Below, piece by piece: positions 1 to 7,366 of a stretch of DNA of 8,113 nucleotides. The translations under genes were made by a program, and so were the position numbers. Position 1 is the first letter of the stretch; each line of letters begins with the position of its first letter. This DNA is from an uncultured Eubacteriales bacterium (GTDB taxonomy: Bacteria; Bacillota; Clostridia; Oscillospirales; UMGS1783), in contig USJY01000048.1 of assembly GCA_900555065.1 (NCBI GenBank), forward strand, positions 1-8,113, given 5' to 3'. Under the pieces are notes generated by a model. That model made no database searches. It saw only the letters and a program-made list of their open reading frames with translations, and was not told the origin of the DNA.

Positions 1-777
1 ACGCTGCAAACCCTGCTCAGCGGCGAGTACGACCGCAGCAACGCCATTCTCACCCTGCACGCGGGCGCGGGCGGTACCGAGGCGCAGGATTGGGTCGAAA
101 TGCTGTACCGCATGTATATGCGCTGGGCGGAATCGCACCGCTATAAGTTTACGCAGCTCGACTGCCTGCCGGGCGACGAGGCGGGGATCAAAAGCGTCAG
201 TTTTCTGATTGCAGGCGAAAACGCTTACGGCTATCTCAAGGGTGAAGCGGGCGTGCACCGGCTTGTCCGCGTCTCGCCTTTTGACTCTTCGGGCAGGCGG
301 CACACGTCGTTCGCGTCGCTGGAAGTCATTCCCGAAATTGACGACAGCATCCAGGTCGACATCCGCGACGAGGACATCCGGATCGACACCTACCGCGCAA
401 GCGGCGCGGGCGGACAGCACGTCAACAAGACTTCTTCCGCTATCCGGATCACCCACCTGCCGACCGGCATCGTCGTCGCGTGCCAGAACGAGCGCAGCCA
501 GCACCAGAACAAGGAAGTGGCGATGAAAATGCTCAAGTCCAAGCTCATAGAGATTAAGGAACGCGAGCACCTGGACCGGATTGAGGATATCAAGGGCGAG
601 CAGATGCAGATCGCCTGGGGCTCGCAGATTCGCTCTTACGTGTTCATGCCCTACACCCTTGTCAAGGACCACCGCACCGGCTTTGAGATGGGCAATGTCA
701 ACGCCGTGATGGACGGCGCGCTCGACGGGTTCATGGGCGCGTATCTGAAAGCCGCCCAGGCCGGCACGCTTGCCTGA
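1..777 (+). CDS. prfB: Peptide chain release factor 2 (RF2), 5' truncated by the window edge
   Basis: RF2 recognises UGA and UAA stop codons in the ribosomal A site and triggers release of the finished protein. The reading frame is open from base 1 and gives 258 residues before TGA. About 100 N-terminal residues of the usual 325-370 lie outside the window, so the start and any UGA autoregulatory frameshift site cannot be seen. Visible landmarks are the [11 protein letters not shown] segment near the window start, the SPF tripeptide that marks RF2 rather than RF1 (bases 274-282), and the catalytic GGQ loop in [10 protein letters not shown] (bases 409-417). These are followed by the conserved THLPTGIVV and [11 protein letters not shown] stretches and the C-terminal WGSQIRSYV. 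All key residues are intact. The nearest clear terminator is at 1081-1113, which predicts an unusually long 3' untranslated region of about 300 nt. Confidence 0.97.
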   Translation, partial: TLQTLLSGEYDRSNAILTLHAGAGGTEAQDWVEMLYRMYMRWAESHRYKFTQLDCLPGDEAGIKSVSFLIAGENAYGYLKGEAGVHRLVRVSPFDSSGRRHTSFASLEVIPEIDDSIQVDIRDEDIRIDTYRASGAGGQHVNKTSSAIRITHLPTGIVVACQNERSQHQNKEVAMKMLKSKLIEIKEREHLDRIEDIKGEQMQIAWGSQIRSYVFMPYTLVKDHRTGFEMGNVNAVMDGALDGFMGAYLKAAQAGTLA

Positions 778-1080
778 ACGCCCGGCGGCCTATATGGGAG
801 CGGGGCATAGCCCGCGAGTCATGACCGCATGCTAAGCCGGGGGCCTGAGGAGGCCCGGCAAGGGCCAATTCCCGGCAAGCCAAAAAGGGACGCGCAGCCA
901 TGGAATTTTTGCTTGCATCGCCTGCCCTGCGGCCCCTAAACAGGCGATTTCCGCGCGGACAAAGCCCTCTGTTCCGGCGAAGAACCCTGTTCGCGGCGCG
1001 CCGCGCGCGTTGCCTGCTTTACATGCTTTTTACAGGCGCTTCACCGGTACAGCCGGTAATTTTACGAGTAAAAAGAACGC
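778..1080 (+). other. prfB 3' untranslated region / intergenic, hairpin-rich, no gene seen
   Basis: About 300 nt lie between the prfB stop and the first convincing terminator. The stretch can fold: GCGGG 800-804 pairs with CCCGC 811-815, and 836-846 pairs with 851-859 as a 9-bp stem with a 2-nt GG bulge and a GAGG loop. The 9-mer cccggcaag occurs twice, at 854-862 and 871-879. An ATG-started frame exists at 900-1115, but it has no good ribosome binding site, a composition unlike a protein, and runs through the terminator, so I do not call it. I found no tRNA T-loop and no SRP or tmRNA signature. Confidence 0.5.
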
Positions 1081-1113
1081 AAAAAGGCAGACGGATGGCC
1101 GTCTGCCTTTTTT
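1081..1113 (+). terminator. Intrinsic terminator downstream of prfB
   Basis: The stem AAAGGCAGACGG (ending at 1094) pairs perfectly with CCGTCTGCCTTT starting at 1099, around an ATGG loop. Six T residues follow at 1108-1113. The A-run at 1081-1085 in front would also let it work from the other strand. It is the first strong terminator after prfB. Confidence 0.9.
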
Positions 1114-1500
1114 AATCGCATGGAATTTTATATGTTTCCCGTCGTACCGACGCGCCATGGCCGCAGCCCAGCGCGTCCGAAAGGGCTCAACGCGCCCGTC
1201 ACGGTTGCGCGCGTCACGATATACGCGTTGTTTTCCCGGTTTCCTCTTTTGCTGCAGGTTATTTGATTTCTATTTACTCTATTCCCGGCCGTATATTGCG
1301 AAACAAAGCAACGATGAGATTACCCGTACAACAATATGAAAGGAGCGCGCACGGGACGGCTCGATCTGACACGCTGGATTACACCGACTGCGCGCAGCAT
1401 GCGCCGGAACCGGATCCAGTCCCAGCCCCGCGTATTGCTCTTGCGCAAAAACGCCTCTATCCTTGGCTGGAACGCCGGCGCCGGCCGGCGCGATTGCATA
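1114..1500. other. Intergenic stretch without a supportable gene
   Basis: This lies between the prfB terminator and the terminator of the convergent minus-strand gene. Short frames exist on both strands, but they run into the terminators or the neighbouring coding sequence and show no recognisable motif. An AAAGGAG at about 1338-1344 is not followed by a start codon at a useful distance. A perfect 14-bp palindrome GCGCCGGCCGGCGC sits at 1478-1491. The catggaatttt string at 1119-1129 also occurs at 899-909. No function can be assigned. Confidence 0.4.
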
Positions 1501-1546
1501 AAACAAGACGCCGCAGGTACATTCCTGCGGCGCCGTTTTCTTTTGG
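1500..1546 (-). terminator. Intrinsic terminator of the UroD-family gene, probably bidirectional
   Basis: A perfect 9-bp stem, CGCCGCAGG (1509-1517) with CCTGCGGCG (1524-1532), has a 6-nt loop. On the minus strand it is followed by TCTTGTTTT and lies 25 nt past the stop codon at 1557. On the plus strand it is followed by CGTTTTCTTTT, so it could also stop transcription from the left. Confidence 0.85.
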
Positions 1547-1556
1547 TTTTGCCGTC

Positions 1557-2564
1557 CTACCTCGCGTAATACTCGGCCACCGCGGCGAAGAACGCGTCGA
1601 TATTTTCCCAGGGCGTGGCGGGCGGGATATCGCATCCGGAGGAGATGATAAAGTTGGGGTAGTCCGGGCAGCAGGCCTCCATAATCCGGAGCGTCTCCTG
1701 CCGGATGGACGCGGGCGTCCCGTTGCGAAACTGCACGGCGGGGTCGACGTTGCCCATCACCGGCACGCCGGCGGGAATTTTCTCAAGCATGGTGCGCATG
1801 TCGATCGAGTTGCCGAAGTGGTAGCCAGTCGCGCCGACGCGCAGGATGGATTCGATCATATCGATCGTGTTGTTGCCGCAGTTGTGATAGATGACGATAA
1901 ACTCGTCGTCCTGCACCGCGTCGATCACCTGCTTTACATACGGTTCGGAGAACTCCGCGGCAAGCTCGGGCGAAAGCAGGCCGGTCAGCGGCTCCGCGAT
2001 CACCACGCCGTTCGCGCCGCAGGCCTTATACGCCTTCATGTATTCCGTAAGGAACGCCGCCGCCTTTTGCATGGTGATGTGCACCATCTCCGGCTCCGTA
2101 TAGCAGTTGATCATTGCCTCCGAAACGTCCATAAGCCGCCCCGCAAGCGAAAATGGACCGATCACGCCGGCAAAAACCGGCCGGTCTGTAATCATTTCAC
2201 AGGCCAGGCGCAGCGCCTCGATATACTTGCCGGTCCGGCCCGCGCCCACGGGCGGCACAGCCAGATCCCGCGCCTGCTGTTCCGTCGTGACGATCGCCCC
2301 GATCACGGTCGGCACTTCGTCGTCGGAGACGCGGATTGTCGAACCGAACGCCTCGGCCTCGACGGACAGATCCATCATACTGACCGACGCGGCGCTGTCC
2401 ACCCTGTCCGCAATCAGCTTCATGCCCTTTGCCTGCAGCCGGCTGTCGTTGATCAGTTCTTTTACCGTGATCCCCAGCAGGCTGATGGAGGGAAAGGACA
2501 AAACGGGCATTGATTTTTTAACGGGCGCGTCGCGCCACGCATCCATCCAGGCACGCATATTCAT
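1557..2564 (-). CDS. Uroporphyrinogen decarboxylase-superfamily protein, MtaA/MtbA-like corrinoid methyltransferase
   Basis: This 335-residue cytoplasmic protein has a UroD-type TIM barrel. In the MtaA/MtbA/CmuA branch, a zinc-bound thiol receives a methyl group from a methylated corrinoid protein. True haem-pathway UroD enzymes lack the zinc site. Here HNCG (H227, C229) and SSGCDIPP (C311) match the His-x-Cys plus Cys zinc ligands of that branch. GVIGPFSLAGRL (residues 134-144) and PVMGNVDP (268-275) are also typical, and the length fits the family. The start is set by AAGGAG 10 nt upstream of the ATG; a second ATG two codons in is possible. No corrinoid protein, substrate-specific methyltransferase or haem gene is next to it, so neither the methyl donor nor the acceptor can be named. 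It appears monocistronic. The family is secure; the reaction is inferred. Confidence 0.85.
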   Translation of the reverse strand: MNMRAWMDAWRDAPVKKSMPVLSFPSISLLGITVKELINDSRLQAKGMKLIADRVDSAASVSMMDLSVEAEAFGSTIRVSDDEVPTVIGAIVTTEQQARDLAVPPVGAGRTGKYIEALRLACEMITDRPVFAGVIGPFSLAGRLMDVSEAMINCYTEPEMVHITMQKAAAFLTEYMKAYKACGANGVVIAEPLTGLLSPELAAEFSEPYVKQVIDAVQDDEFIVIYHNCGNNTIDMIESILRVGATGYHFGNSIDMRTMLEKIPAGVPVMGNVDPAVQFRNGTPASIRQETLRIMEACCPDYPNFIISSGCDIPPATPWENIDAFFAAVAEYYAR

Positions 2565-2597
2565 CGTTAACAGGCTCCTTTTCTATAAGGTAGACTC

Positions 2598-2606
2598 AGT
2601 ATAACA
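2598..2606 (-). promoter_or_regulatory. Candidate extended -10 promoter of the UroD-family gene
   Basis: On the minus strand the sequence reads TGTTATACT, an extended -10 (TGn plus TATACT). It would start transcription near base 2591 and leave an untranslated leader of about 27 nt. The -35 position (2621-2626, TACTTC) matches consensus poorly, which is common for extended -10 promoters. The surrounding DNA is AT-rich, in contrast to its flanks. Confidence 0.55.
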
Positions 2607-3209
2607 AAAGGTCGTGCTTCGAAGTAGAAATATTCCATTCTTTTTTGCAATTTATTATAGAATTCAATCCGGCGGCGGCTTTCGGACCAGCGTCCGGCGT
2701 TCCCGCGCGCATTTCTTCTCAGTACGCGCGGGGCGCCCCGCCCGTATGCCCGGTCGACGGGTTTCTGGCCGACCCATCCAGGCCGCAGGCCGATTTGCCC
2801 GCTGTTTTGCGGCGGGAGTTTCAGGCCGCTCCAAAAGGCGAACGGGCCCCGCACTGCCTGCGCGGGGCCATGCGCCGTCCGCCCTACCCGCCATAGCCGC
2901 AGGATTTAAGCGGCAATCCGATGGCCGCGCCGCCGTATGCGCGCCGGCGGCAATGCGGAATCCTCGGCACTCTGGAGCCAACCCTGCGCGGGTAGCCGCG
3001 CGCCGCAGTCCAGCTCGTAAAAGCGCCGCAGTCCTCCCCAAAAACGCTTCCGCCCGGCCCGGCGGCGAACGAAGTACCTGTCTCGCGCGGGCCTTGCCCG
3101 CGCCCGCGCCTTTTCCCTGCGCAAAAATCCGCCGTGCCGCGCCGGCGCCTTGCGCCCTGCCGCGCCGTCTTCGCGAAAAGCCGCGCCGACGCCGTTTGCC
3201 CAGTACCGT
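2607..3209. other. Very GC-rich spacer, no credible gene
   Basis: About 600 nt separate the UroD-family promoter from the alpha-galactosidase terminator. Apart from its AT-rich left edge (to about 2670) the stretch is strikingly GC-rich. Several frames on both strands therefore stay open, but their translations are Arg/Ala/Pro/Gly mixtures with no motif and no supporting ribosome binding site, and they run into neighbouring genes or the terminator. Two stable hairpins are visible: GGCCCCGC 2845-2852 with GCGGGGCC 2862-2869, and GCGCGGGC 3085-3092 with GCCCGCGC 3096-3103. Neither has a U-tract. It may be decayed coding sequence or plain spacer. Confidence 0.45.
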
Positions 3210-3243
3210 AAAAACAGAAGGGCGGCGCGACGCGCCGCCCTTC
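3210..3243 (-). terminator. Intrinsic terminator of the alpha-galactosidase gene
   Basis: A perfect 13-bp inverted repeat (3217-3229 and 3231-3243, GAAGGGCGGCGCG and its complement) surrounds a single central base, so in RNA it folds as a stem of about 10 bp with a small loop. On the minus strand it is followed by TGTTTTTAC. It starts 12 nt past the stop codon at 3255. Confidence 0.9.
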
Positions 3244-3254
3244 GCAGTCGGTTT

Positions 3255-5384
3255 CTACTTTTCCGTATAGTGGAAGATCTTGGCCGCAAACGCCTCCTGA
3301 ATCTCCACGTCCATGCCGTTTAGCATCAGATCACGGCCTTTCGCCTCGTAGCTCTCGCCCGTGTCTATGTCCTTCACAACATATGTCGCGCCCTTTTCCA
3401 GGCCGCTCAGATAGTATTTGCCGGCGGTATCCGTGCTGCCCTCGCGCTTAAAGACCTGCACGATCCCGGAATTGTCGTCCGCATCGTGGTACTGCCACGC
3501 CATCCAGTCCTCCGCCTGATCGCTGAACGCGGTCAGCGGGTAGTAGTCTGTCAGATAATATGGACTATACGCGCAATGCTCTTCCATAGCCGTTTTTACA
3601 CGGGAGATCAAATCCTGGTCCCCGTCTTGAATCCTATAGGAAAAGCTGGTGCTCTGCATGAAATTGCTGCGGGTTACGTAGGTCATCAGCTCAGGATCCG
3701 CTTCCGTCGTCGCCTGGCCGGAGAAGGGGTTGAAGAAGTTGATGCCAAAGCTCTGGCACTGGGTCAGGGTCGGCTCGTAACAGCTGTCGTCGCGCCAGAG
3801 CACTACGCTGCGCTTCTGCGTCTCCAGATCCATCCTGCGCCCGCCGGACGCGCACGAGTCGATCAGCAGGCCCGGGCACTGTTCCAGCAGGTAGTCAAAG
3901 TACGCAAGGTAGTTGACGATGTATTTGTTCTCCGTAATGCCCTTGCGGTCCTCCGTCTCGTTGCGTTCCCAGTACCTCTGCAGGTTCGCTATATTGCAGT
4001 CCTGCCGGTACACGTCCACGCCGTTTTCCCGGATTTCCCGCACCATGTAATCGCACAGATATTCAAACGCCTCGTCGTTGGCGAGGTTGTAAAGGTGCCA
4101 GCCTTCGTCCTCAATAATATATCCCTTGTCGCGCAGTTCGTAAAATTCGGTGTAAGGACATACGCGCTCCGGCTCGTACCACAGGATAAGCCCAAGTCCG
4201 TTCTCATGGCACATATCGGATATGGGCTTAAGCGAATCCCCGAACCGCTCCGGATCGGGCTGCCAGTTGCCGGTGTCCACCCAGCCGCCGCCGAGCGTTT
4301 CATACCATCCGGCGTCCATCCACCAGTAGTCAAACGGAAGGCCGGCGTCCAGCCGCGCTTGGATCCCTGAGATCTGATTTTCCGTCGTACCCTCGGCCCA
4401 GCCCATACTGCCCGACATTTCCGTCATAGCCGAAAGCGGTTCGCCCTCAGGCTGCGGGAGCACGTAGTTGTACACAAAATCGCGCCATATATTCTGGCTG
4501 CGCATAATGTCCTTTTCCCAGAACATCAACGTCATTAGCGGCGAACGCAGTTTTTCGCCCGGCTCCAGGTACGTATTGAGCACCTGCTGGCGCGCCGTCA
4601 CATCCACGCCGTCGCCCGTTTTTGTAATGTCGGACTCCCATTGTCCCGACCAGCCGACCGAGAAGAACACGCCCTCTTTGCCCCATGCGGCGTCCTCGTT
4701 GTTCCACTGTAAATTGTAATACGGAGACCACCTTACGCTTGGTTTGCCTTCCGAACCCGCAACGCGGACCGGGTTTCCCTCCTCCAGCGAGCGAAACTGC
4801 GGTGAAAACGATACGGTCGCCTCTCTGCTGCCCTGGAAGGTGAGCAGCTTGTAATCGCCGTCGTCGCTCTGGCCGAACGTGTCGGTCAATCCGTTAAAGT
4901 CCGTGATAATCCCCGTGTTCCCGTCCGATGTGTTCTCCAGCCACACCGTCCACTCAATCACGGGCGAGGCCTTGTAGAGCGTCGCGTACACCGTCACCGT
5001 CAGCGGCTCTCCCGCCTTGGCGTAGGTCAGGGTGTAGTCCGTGCGCACGTCGTCGTCCGCAGTCGTCTCCAGGCTCTTTTCATACGTCGTGAAGACTTCG
5101 GAGAAATACACGCCGTCCACCGCGAAGTCAAAGGCCAGGCTTCCGCTCTCCGCGCTCTCCAGAATCTTTTGGGTCAGGTACTCCTCCGCGCGCTTGAATT
5201 CGTCCTCGGTGGGCCCGACCTGATCCGCGTCGAGCGCATACGGACGGTCCTGGAAAAAGTCGCTGTCTCCAGTCAGTCCGGATTGCAGCTTCAGCGCGCC
5301 GCCGCCCGCACAGCCGGACGCCAGCGGAAGGCACAGGCTGAGCAGCAATACGAGCGCAATCGCTTTTTTCACTGTTTTTCTCAT
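3255..5384 (-). CDS. Lipoprotein alpha-galactosidase, glycoside hydrolase family 36
   Basis: This 709-residue retaining glycosidase is expected to remove terminal alpha-1,6-galactose from raffinose-type sugars or galactomannan fragments. It starts with a lipoprotein signal: positive MRKTVKK, a hydrophobic core, and lipobox LASGC with C25 as lipidation site, so it should be anchored on the outer face of the membrane. Residues ~40-300 form a beta-rich N-terminal domain. The catalytic barrel follows: PFDYWWMDAGWY (350-361), LWYEPERV (401-408), VDVYRQDCN with D462 as predicted nucleophile, DSCASGGRRMDLE (509-521), and LWRDDS with D533 as likely acid/base. The C-terminal ~90 residues form a beta domain. 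AGGAGG 5 nt before the ATG supports the start. Family and catalytic residues are clear; exact substrate is inferred. It stands alone, without a sugar transporter or regulator nearby, and has its own promoter and terminator. Confidence 0.92.
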   Translation of the reverse strand: MRKTVKKAIALVLLLSLCLPLASGCAGGGALKLQSGLTGDSDFFQDRPYALDADQVGPTEDEFKRAEEYLTQKILESAESGSLAFDFAVDGVYFSEVFTTYEKSLETTADDDVRTDYTLTYAKAGEPLTVTVYATLYKASPVIEWTVWLENTSDGNTGIITDFNGLTDTFGQSDDGDYKLLTFQGSREATVSFSPQFRSLEEGNPVRVAGSEGKPSVRWSPYYNLQWNNEDAAWGKEGVFFSVGWSGQWESDITKTGDGVDVTARQQVLNTYLEPGEKLRSPLMTLMFWEKDIMRSQNIWRDFVYNYVLPQPEGEPLSAMTEMSGSMGWAEGTTENQISGIQARLDAGLPFDYWWMDAGWYETLGGGWVDTGNWQPDPERFGDSLKPISDMCHENGLGLILWYEPERVCPYTEFYELRDKGYIIEDEGWHLYNLANDEAFEYLCDYMVREIRENGVDVYRQDCNIANLQRYWERNETEDRKGITENKYIVNYLAYFDYLLEQCPGLLIDSCASGGRRMDLETQKRSVVLWRDDSCYEPTLTQCQSFGINFFNPFSGQATTEADPELMTYVTRSNFMQSTSFSYRIQDGDQDLISRVKTAMEEHCAYSPYYLTDYYPLTAFSDQAEDWMAWQYHDADDNSGIVQVFKREGSTDTAGKYYLSGLEKGATYVVKDIDTGESYEAKGRDLMLNGMDVEIQEAFAAKIFHYTEK

Positions 5385-5405
5385 GTCAACCTCCTAAGCT
5401 CTCGC

Positions 5406-5426
5406 GGGCCGCGAATCCTGCGGCCC
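5406..5426 (-). promoter_or_regulatory. Hairpin in the alpha-galactosidase mRNA leader, next to the ribosome binding site
   Basis: GGGCCGC (5406-5412) and GCGGCCC (5420-5426) form a perfect 7-bp stem with a 7-nt loop. In the minus-strand mRNA it sits roughly 10 nt upstream of the AGGAGG sequence. There is no U-tract, so it is not a terminator. It could influence ribosome access or mRNA stability, but no partner sequence was identified. Confidence 0.35.
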
Positions 5427-5531
5427 TGATTTGTTTACAGTCTATGCCGAAAAGGGATACGCAAGAACAACGCCGCGCCGGTCGGAGGCGGCCCGGACAA
5501 AGCCGCAAGCGCGCCGGCGAAATGTTTTTTT

Positions 5532-5560
5532 ATTATAGCACAGGCCGCAGGCGCTTGCAA
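5532..5560 (-). promoter_or_regulatory. Promoter of the alpha-galactosidase gene
   Basis: On the minus strand, TTGCAA (5555-5560) is followed after exactly 17 nt by TATAAT (5532-5537), preceded by TGC to make an extended -10. The predicted start is near 5525, which gives a leader of about 140 nt before the ATG at 5384. The -10 is a perfect match and the -35 matches 4 of 6 positions. This is the best promoter between the rny terminator and the galactosidase gene. Confidence 0.75.
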
Positions 5561-5564
5561 GCGC
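5551..5564. promoter_or_regulatory. Perfect 14-bp palindrome over the -35 box, candidate operator
   Basis: GCGCTTGCAAGCGC is its own reverse complement and contains the whole -35 hexamer of the alpha-galactosidase promoter. Size and symmetry fit the operator of a dimeric repressor such as a LacI-family sugar regulator, though the central step is GC rather than the CG common in that family. No regulator gene is in the window, so the binding protein is unknown. Confidence 0.45.
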
Positions 5565-5575
5565 AAAGTACGAAA

Positions 5576-5591
5576 AAAACCATATGGTTTT
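5576..5591. promoter_or_regulatory. Perfect 16-bp palindrome upstream of the alpha-galactosidase promoter
   Basis: AAAACCATATGGTTTT is fully self-complementary. Its centre lies about 58 bp upstream of the predicted start and 26 bp from the centre of the -35 palindrome. This position suits an activator or an upstream repressor site. As a hairpin it would have only a short stem and no loop to spare, so it is unlikely to be a terminator. Confidence 0.35.
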
Positions 5592-5651
5592 AATTTGAAT
5601 CGGCAATGCGTCCTACCAGTCTGGCACAGGCGTTTTTGCGCAGCGGAAAAC

Positions 5652-5688
5652 AAATAAAAAACACCGGAAGCATCAGCTTCCGGTGTTT
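5652..5688 (-). terminator. Intrinsic terminator of rny
   Basis: A perfect 13-bp stem (AAACACCGGAAGC 5659-5671 with its complement 5676-5688) has a 4-nt loop. On the minus strand it is followed by a T-rich run (complement of the A-run 5652-5661). It lies 27 nt past the rny stop and separates rny from the alpha-galactosidase unit. Confidence 0.93.
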
Positions 5689-5714
5689 GCCTGATCGCCG
5701 GTTTCCCGTGCGCC

Positions 5715-7256
5715 CTATTTTGCGTAATCGATCGCGCGGCTTTCGCGCACCACATGTACCTTGATCTGTCCGGGATATTCGAGGTCCTTCTCGATTTTGC
5801 CGACGATTTCGCGCGCCACCACGGTAATCTGGTCGTCGCTGACCACTTCGGGCTTGACGAGGATACGGATCTCGCGGCCGGCCTGAATGGCGTACGACTT
5901 ATCGACGCCGTTAAAGGAATTTGCAATCTCCTCCAGCTTCTGCAGCCGTTTGATATACGCCTCCAGATTTTCACGCCGCGCGCCGGGCCGGGCCGCCGAA
6001 ACGGCGTCCGCCGCCTGCACAAGGCAGGCCACGATGGTCTTGGGCTCCACGTCGTTGTGATGGGCCTGGATTGCGTGAATAATCTCGTTGTTCTCCTTGT
6101 ACTTGCGGGCCATGTCCACACCGATTTCAACGTGCGATCCTTCCAGCTCATGGTCAAGCGCCTTGCCGATATCATGCAGCAGCCCGGCCCGCTTGGCAAG
6201 GTTCACATCCGCGCCCAGCTCGGCTGCCATCACGCCCGCAATAAAGGACACTTCGAGCGAATGGTTGAGCACGTTCTGCCCGTAACTCGTACGGTATCTC
6301 AGTCGGCCCAGCAGCTTGATCAGCTCCGGGTGCAGGTTGTGAATGCCGGTTTCAAAGGCGGCGCGCTCGCCCTCTTTCTTGATCGTCTGGTTCACTTCGC
6401 GGCGGGTCTTTTCGACGACCTCTTCAATGCGCGCGGGATGGATGCGCCCGTCGCTGATGAGCTTTTCAAGCGCAAGCCTCGCGACTTCCCTGCGCACCGG
6501 GTCGAAGCTCGAAAGGGTAATCGCCTCGGGCGTATCGTCAATAATCAGGTCGACGCCCGTCAGCGTCTCCAGCGTACGGATATTGCGGCCCTCGCGGCCG
6601 ATAATGCGGCCCTTCATCTCATCGTTCGGCAGGGTGACGACCGAAACGGTCGATTCAGCGACATGTTCGGCCGCGCAGCGCTGGATGGCGAGGGAGATGA
6701 TCTCCTTTGCCTTGTTCTTCTCGTCCTCGCGGATGCGCTGTTCATTTTCTTTGATAATCAGCGCAGTCTCGTGCGTAATCTCCTGGCGCAGCGCGCTGAG
6801 CAACTGCTCCTTGGCCTGTTCCGCAGTGTAGCCCGAAATTTTTTCGAGCATCGCGATCTGGCCCTTCTTGATTTCCTCCACCTCGGCCTGGATCGCCTCT
6901 GTCTTTTTCAGGCGTTTTTCCAGCGCCTCCTCCTTCGCTTCAAAACTGGCGGAGCGCTTGTCGAACTGTTCCTCCTTGGACTGCAGGCGGCGTTCCTGCC
7001 GCTGCAGATCGGCTCTGCGGTCTTTAATCTCCCGCTCGGCCTCGTTGCGAGTTTTCAGGATTTCCTCCTTGGCTTCAATCAGCGATTCTTTCTTCTTCGA
7101 CTCCGCGGCCTTCATCGCATCGTTCAAGATGCGCTTCGCCTCGTGTTCGGCGGACCCTATTTTCGCTTCGGATATTTTCTTACGGTAAATGATACCCAGT
7201 AAACTTCCGGCAATAAGCCCGACGATTAAGCCGAGTGCTAGTTCCAGATAATCCAT
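5715..7256 (-). CDS. rny: Ribonuclease Y, membrane-anchored endoribonuclease
   Basis: RNase Y starts mRNA decay and processing in many Bacillota by endonucleolytic cuts. It is held at the membrane and works with other RNA-decay proteins. The 513 residues are full length for the family. The order is: N-terminal membrane helix (about 4-23, rich in Leu/Ile/Gly), a long charged coiled coil (about 28-190), a KH RNA-binding domain with [10 protein letters not shown] (216-225), and an HD domain. The HD domain shows NH (332), [12 protein letters not shown] with H361/D362, AHHND (398-402) and D417 as likely metal ligands. The C-terminus [12 protein letters not shown] is also typical. GGGAGG about 8 nt before the ATG supports the start. 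It is not next to recA, unlike in Bacillus. A terminator-like stem in its own 5' leader (7326-7366) suggests attenuation or a separate upstream RNA. Confidence 0.97.
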   Translation of the reverse strand: MDYLELALGLIVGLIAGSLLGIIYRKKISEAKIGSAEHEAKRILNDAMKAAESKKKESLIEAKEEILKTRNEAEREIKDRRADLQRQERRLQSKEEQFDKRSASFEAKEEALEKRLKKTEAIQAEVEEIKKGQIAMLEKISGYTAEQAKEQLLSALRQEITHETALIIKENEQRIREDEKNKAKEIISLAIQRCAAEHVAESTVSVVTLPNDEMKGRIIGREGRNIRTLETLTGVDLIIDDTPEAITLSSFDPVRREVARLALEKLISDGRIHPARIEEVVEKTRREVNQTIKKEGERAAFETGIHNLHPELIKLLGRLRYRTSYGQNVLNHSLEVSFIAGVMAAELGADVNLAKRAGLLHDIGKALDHELEGSHVEIGVDMARKYKENNEIIHAIQAHHNDVEPKTIVACLVQAADAVSAARPGARRENLEAYIKRLQKLEEIANSFNGVDKSYAIQAGREIRILVKPEVVSDDQITVVAREIVGKIEKDLEYPGQIKVHVVRESRAIDYAK

Positions 7257-7325
7257 AAAGCACCTCCCTTAATCTTTGTTCTTCAGTTTCCAAGACGCAA
7301 TCTTTCAATCTTTACACCTCAAAAA

Positions 7326-7366
7326 CGCAAAAAAGCCGACGGACCGCAGGGATGCGTCCGCAGGCT
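7326..7366 (-). terminator. Intrinsic terminator upstream of rny, candidate attenuator
   Basis: On the minus strand AGCCTGCGGAC (7366-7356) pairs with GTCCGTCGGCT (7344-7334) with one T-C mismatch and one G-U pair. A further GCA/TGC pairing gives a TCCC tetraloop. Six U follow, and a second run of five after GCG. It lies about 70 nt before the rny start codon and about 200 nt after a near-consensus promoter of the same strand. No coding sequence of meaningful length lies between that promoter and the stem. Confidence 0.75.

Noticed and set aside
900..1115. Plus-strand reading frame of 71 codons after prfB
   Set aside because: No proper ribosome binding site, Arg-rich composition without motif, and it runs through the terminator stem and U-tract.
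1478..1491. 14-bp GC palindrome as an attachment or replication site
   Set aside because: It is made only of GC-rich dinucleotide steps, which arise by chance in such DNA, and no integrase, direct repeat or iteron is near.
1336..1569. Small plus-strand gene preceding the terminator at 1500-1546
   Set aside because: The ATG at 1336 lacks an upstream ribosome binding site (AAAGGAG lies after it), and the frame crosses the terminator and enters the convergent gene.
1263..2513. Long plus-strand open frame of 416 codons across the UroD-family gene
   Set aside because: It is antisense to a well-supported gene with zinc ligands. Its translation is a His/Arg/Asp-rich shadow and it crosses a terminator.
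2614..3270. Open frames on both strands in the GC-rich spacer
   Set aside because: Arg/Ala/Pro-rich translations without motifs. They overlap each other on opposite strands, include a terminator, and have no ribosome binding site.
5754..7202. Plus-strand open frame of 482 codons opposite rny
   Set aside because: A mirror of the rny coding pattern with no domain. The coiled coil on the sense strand produces a Leu/Phe-rich antisense translation.
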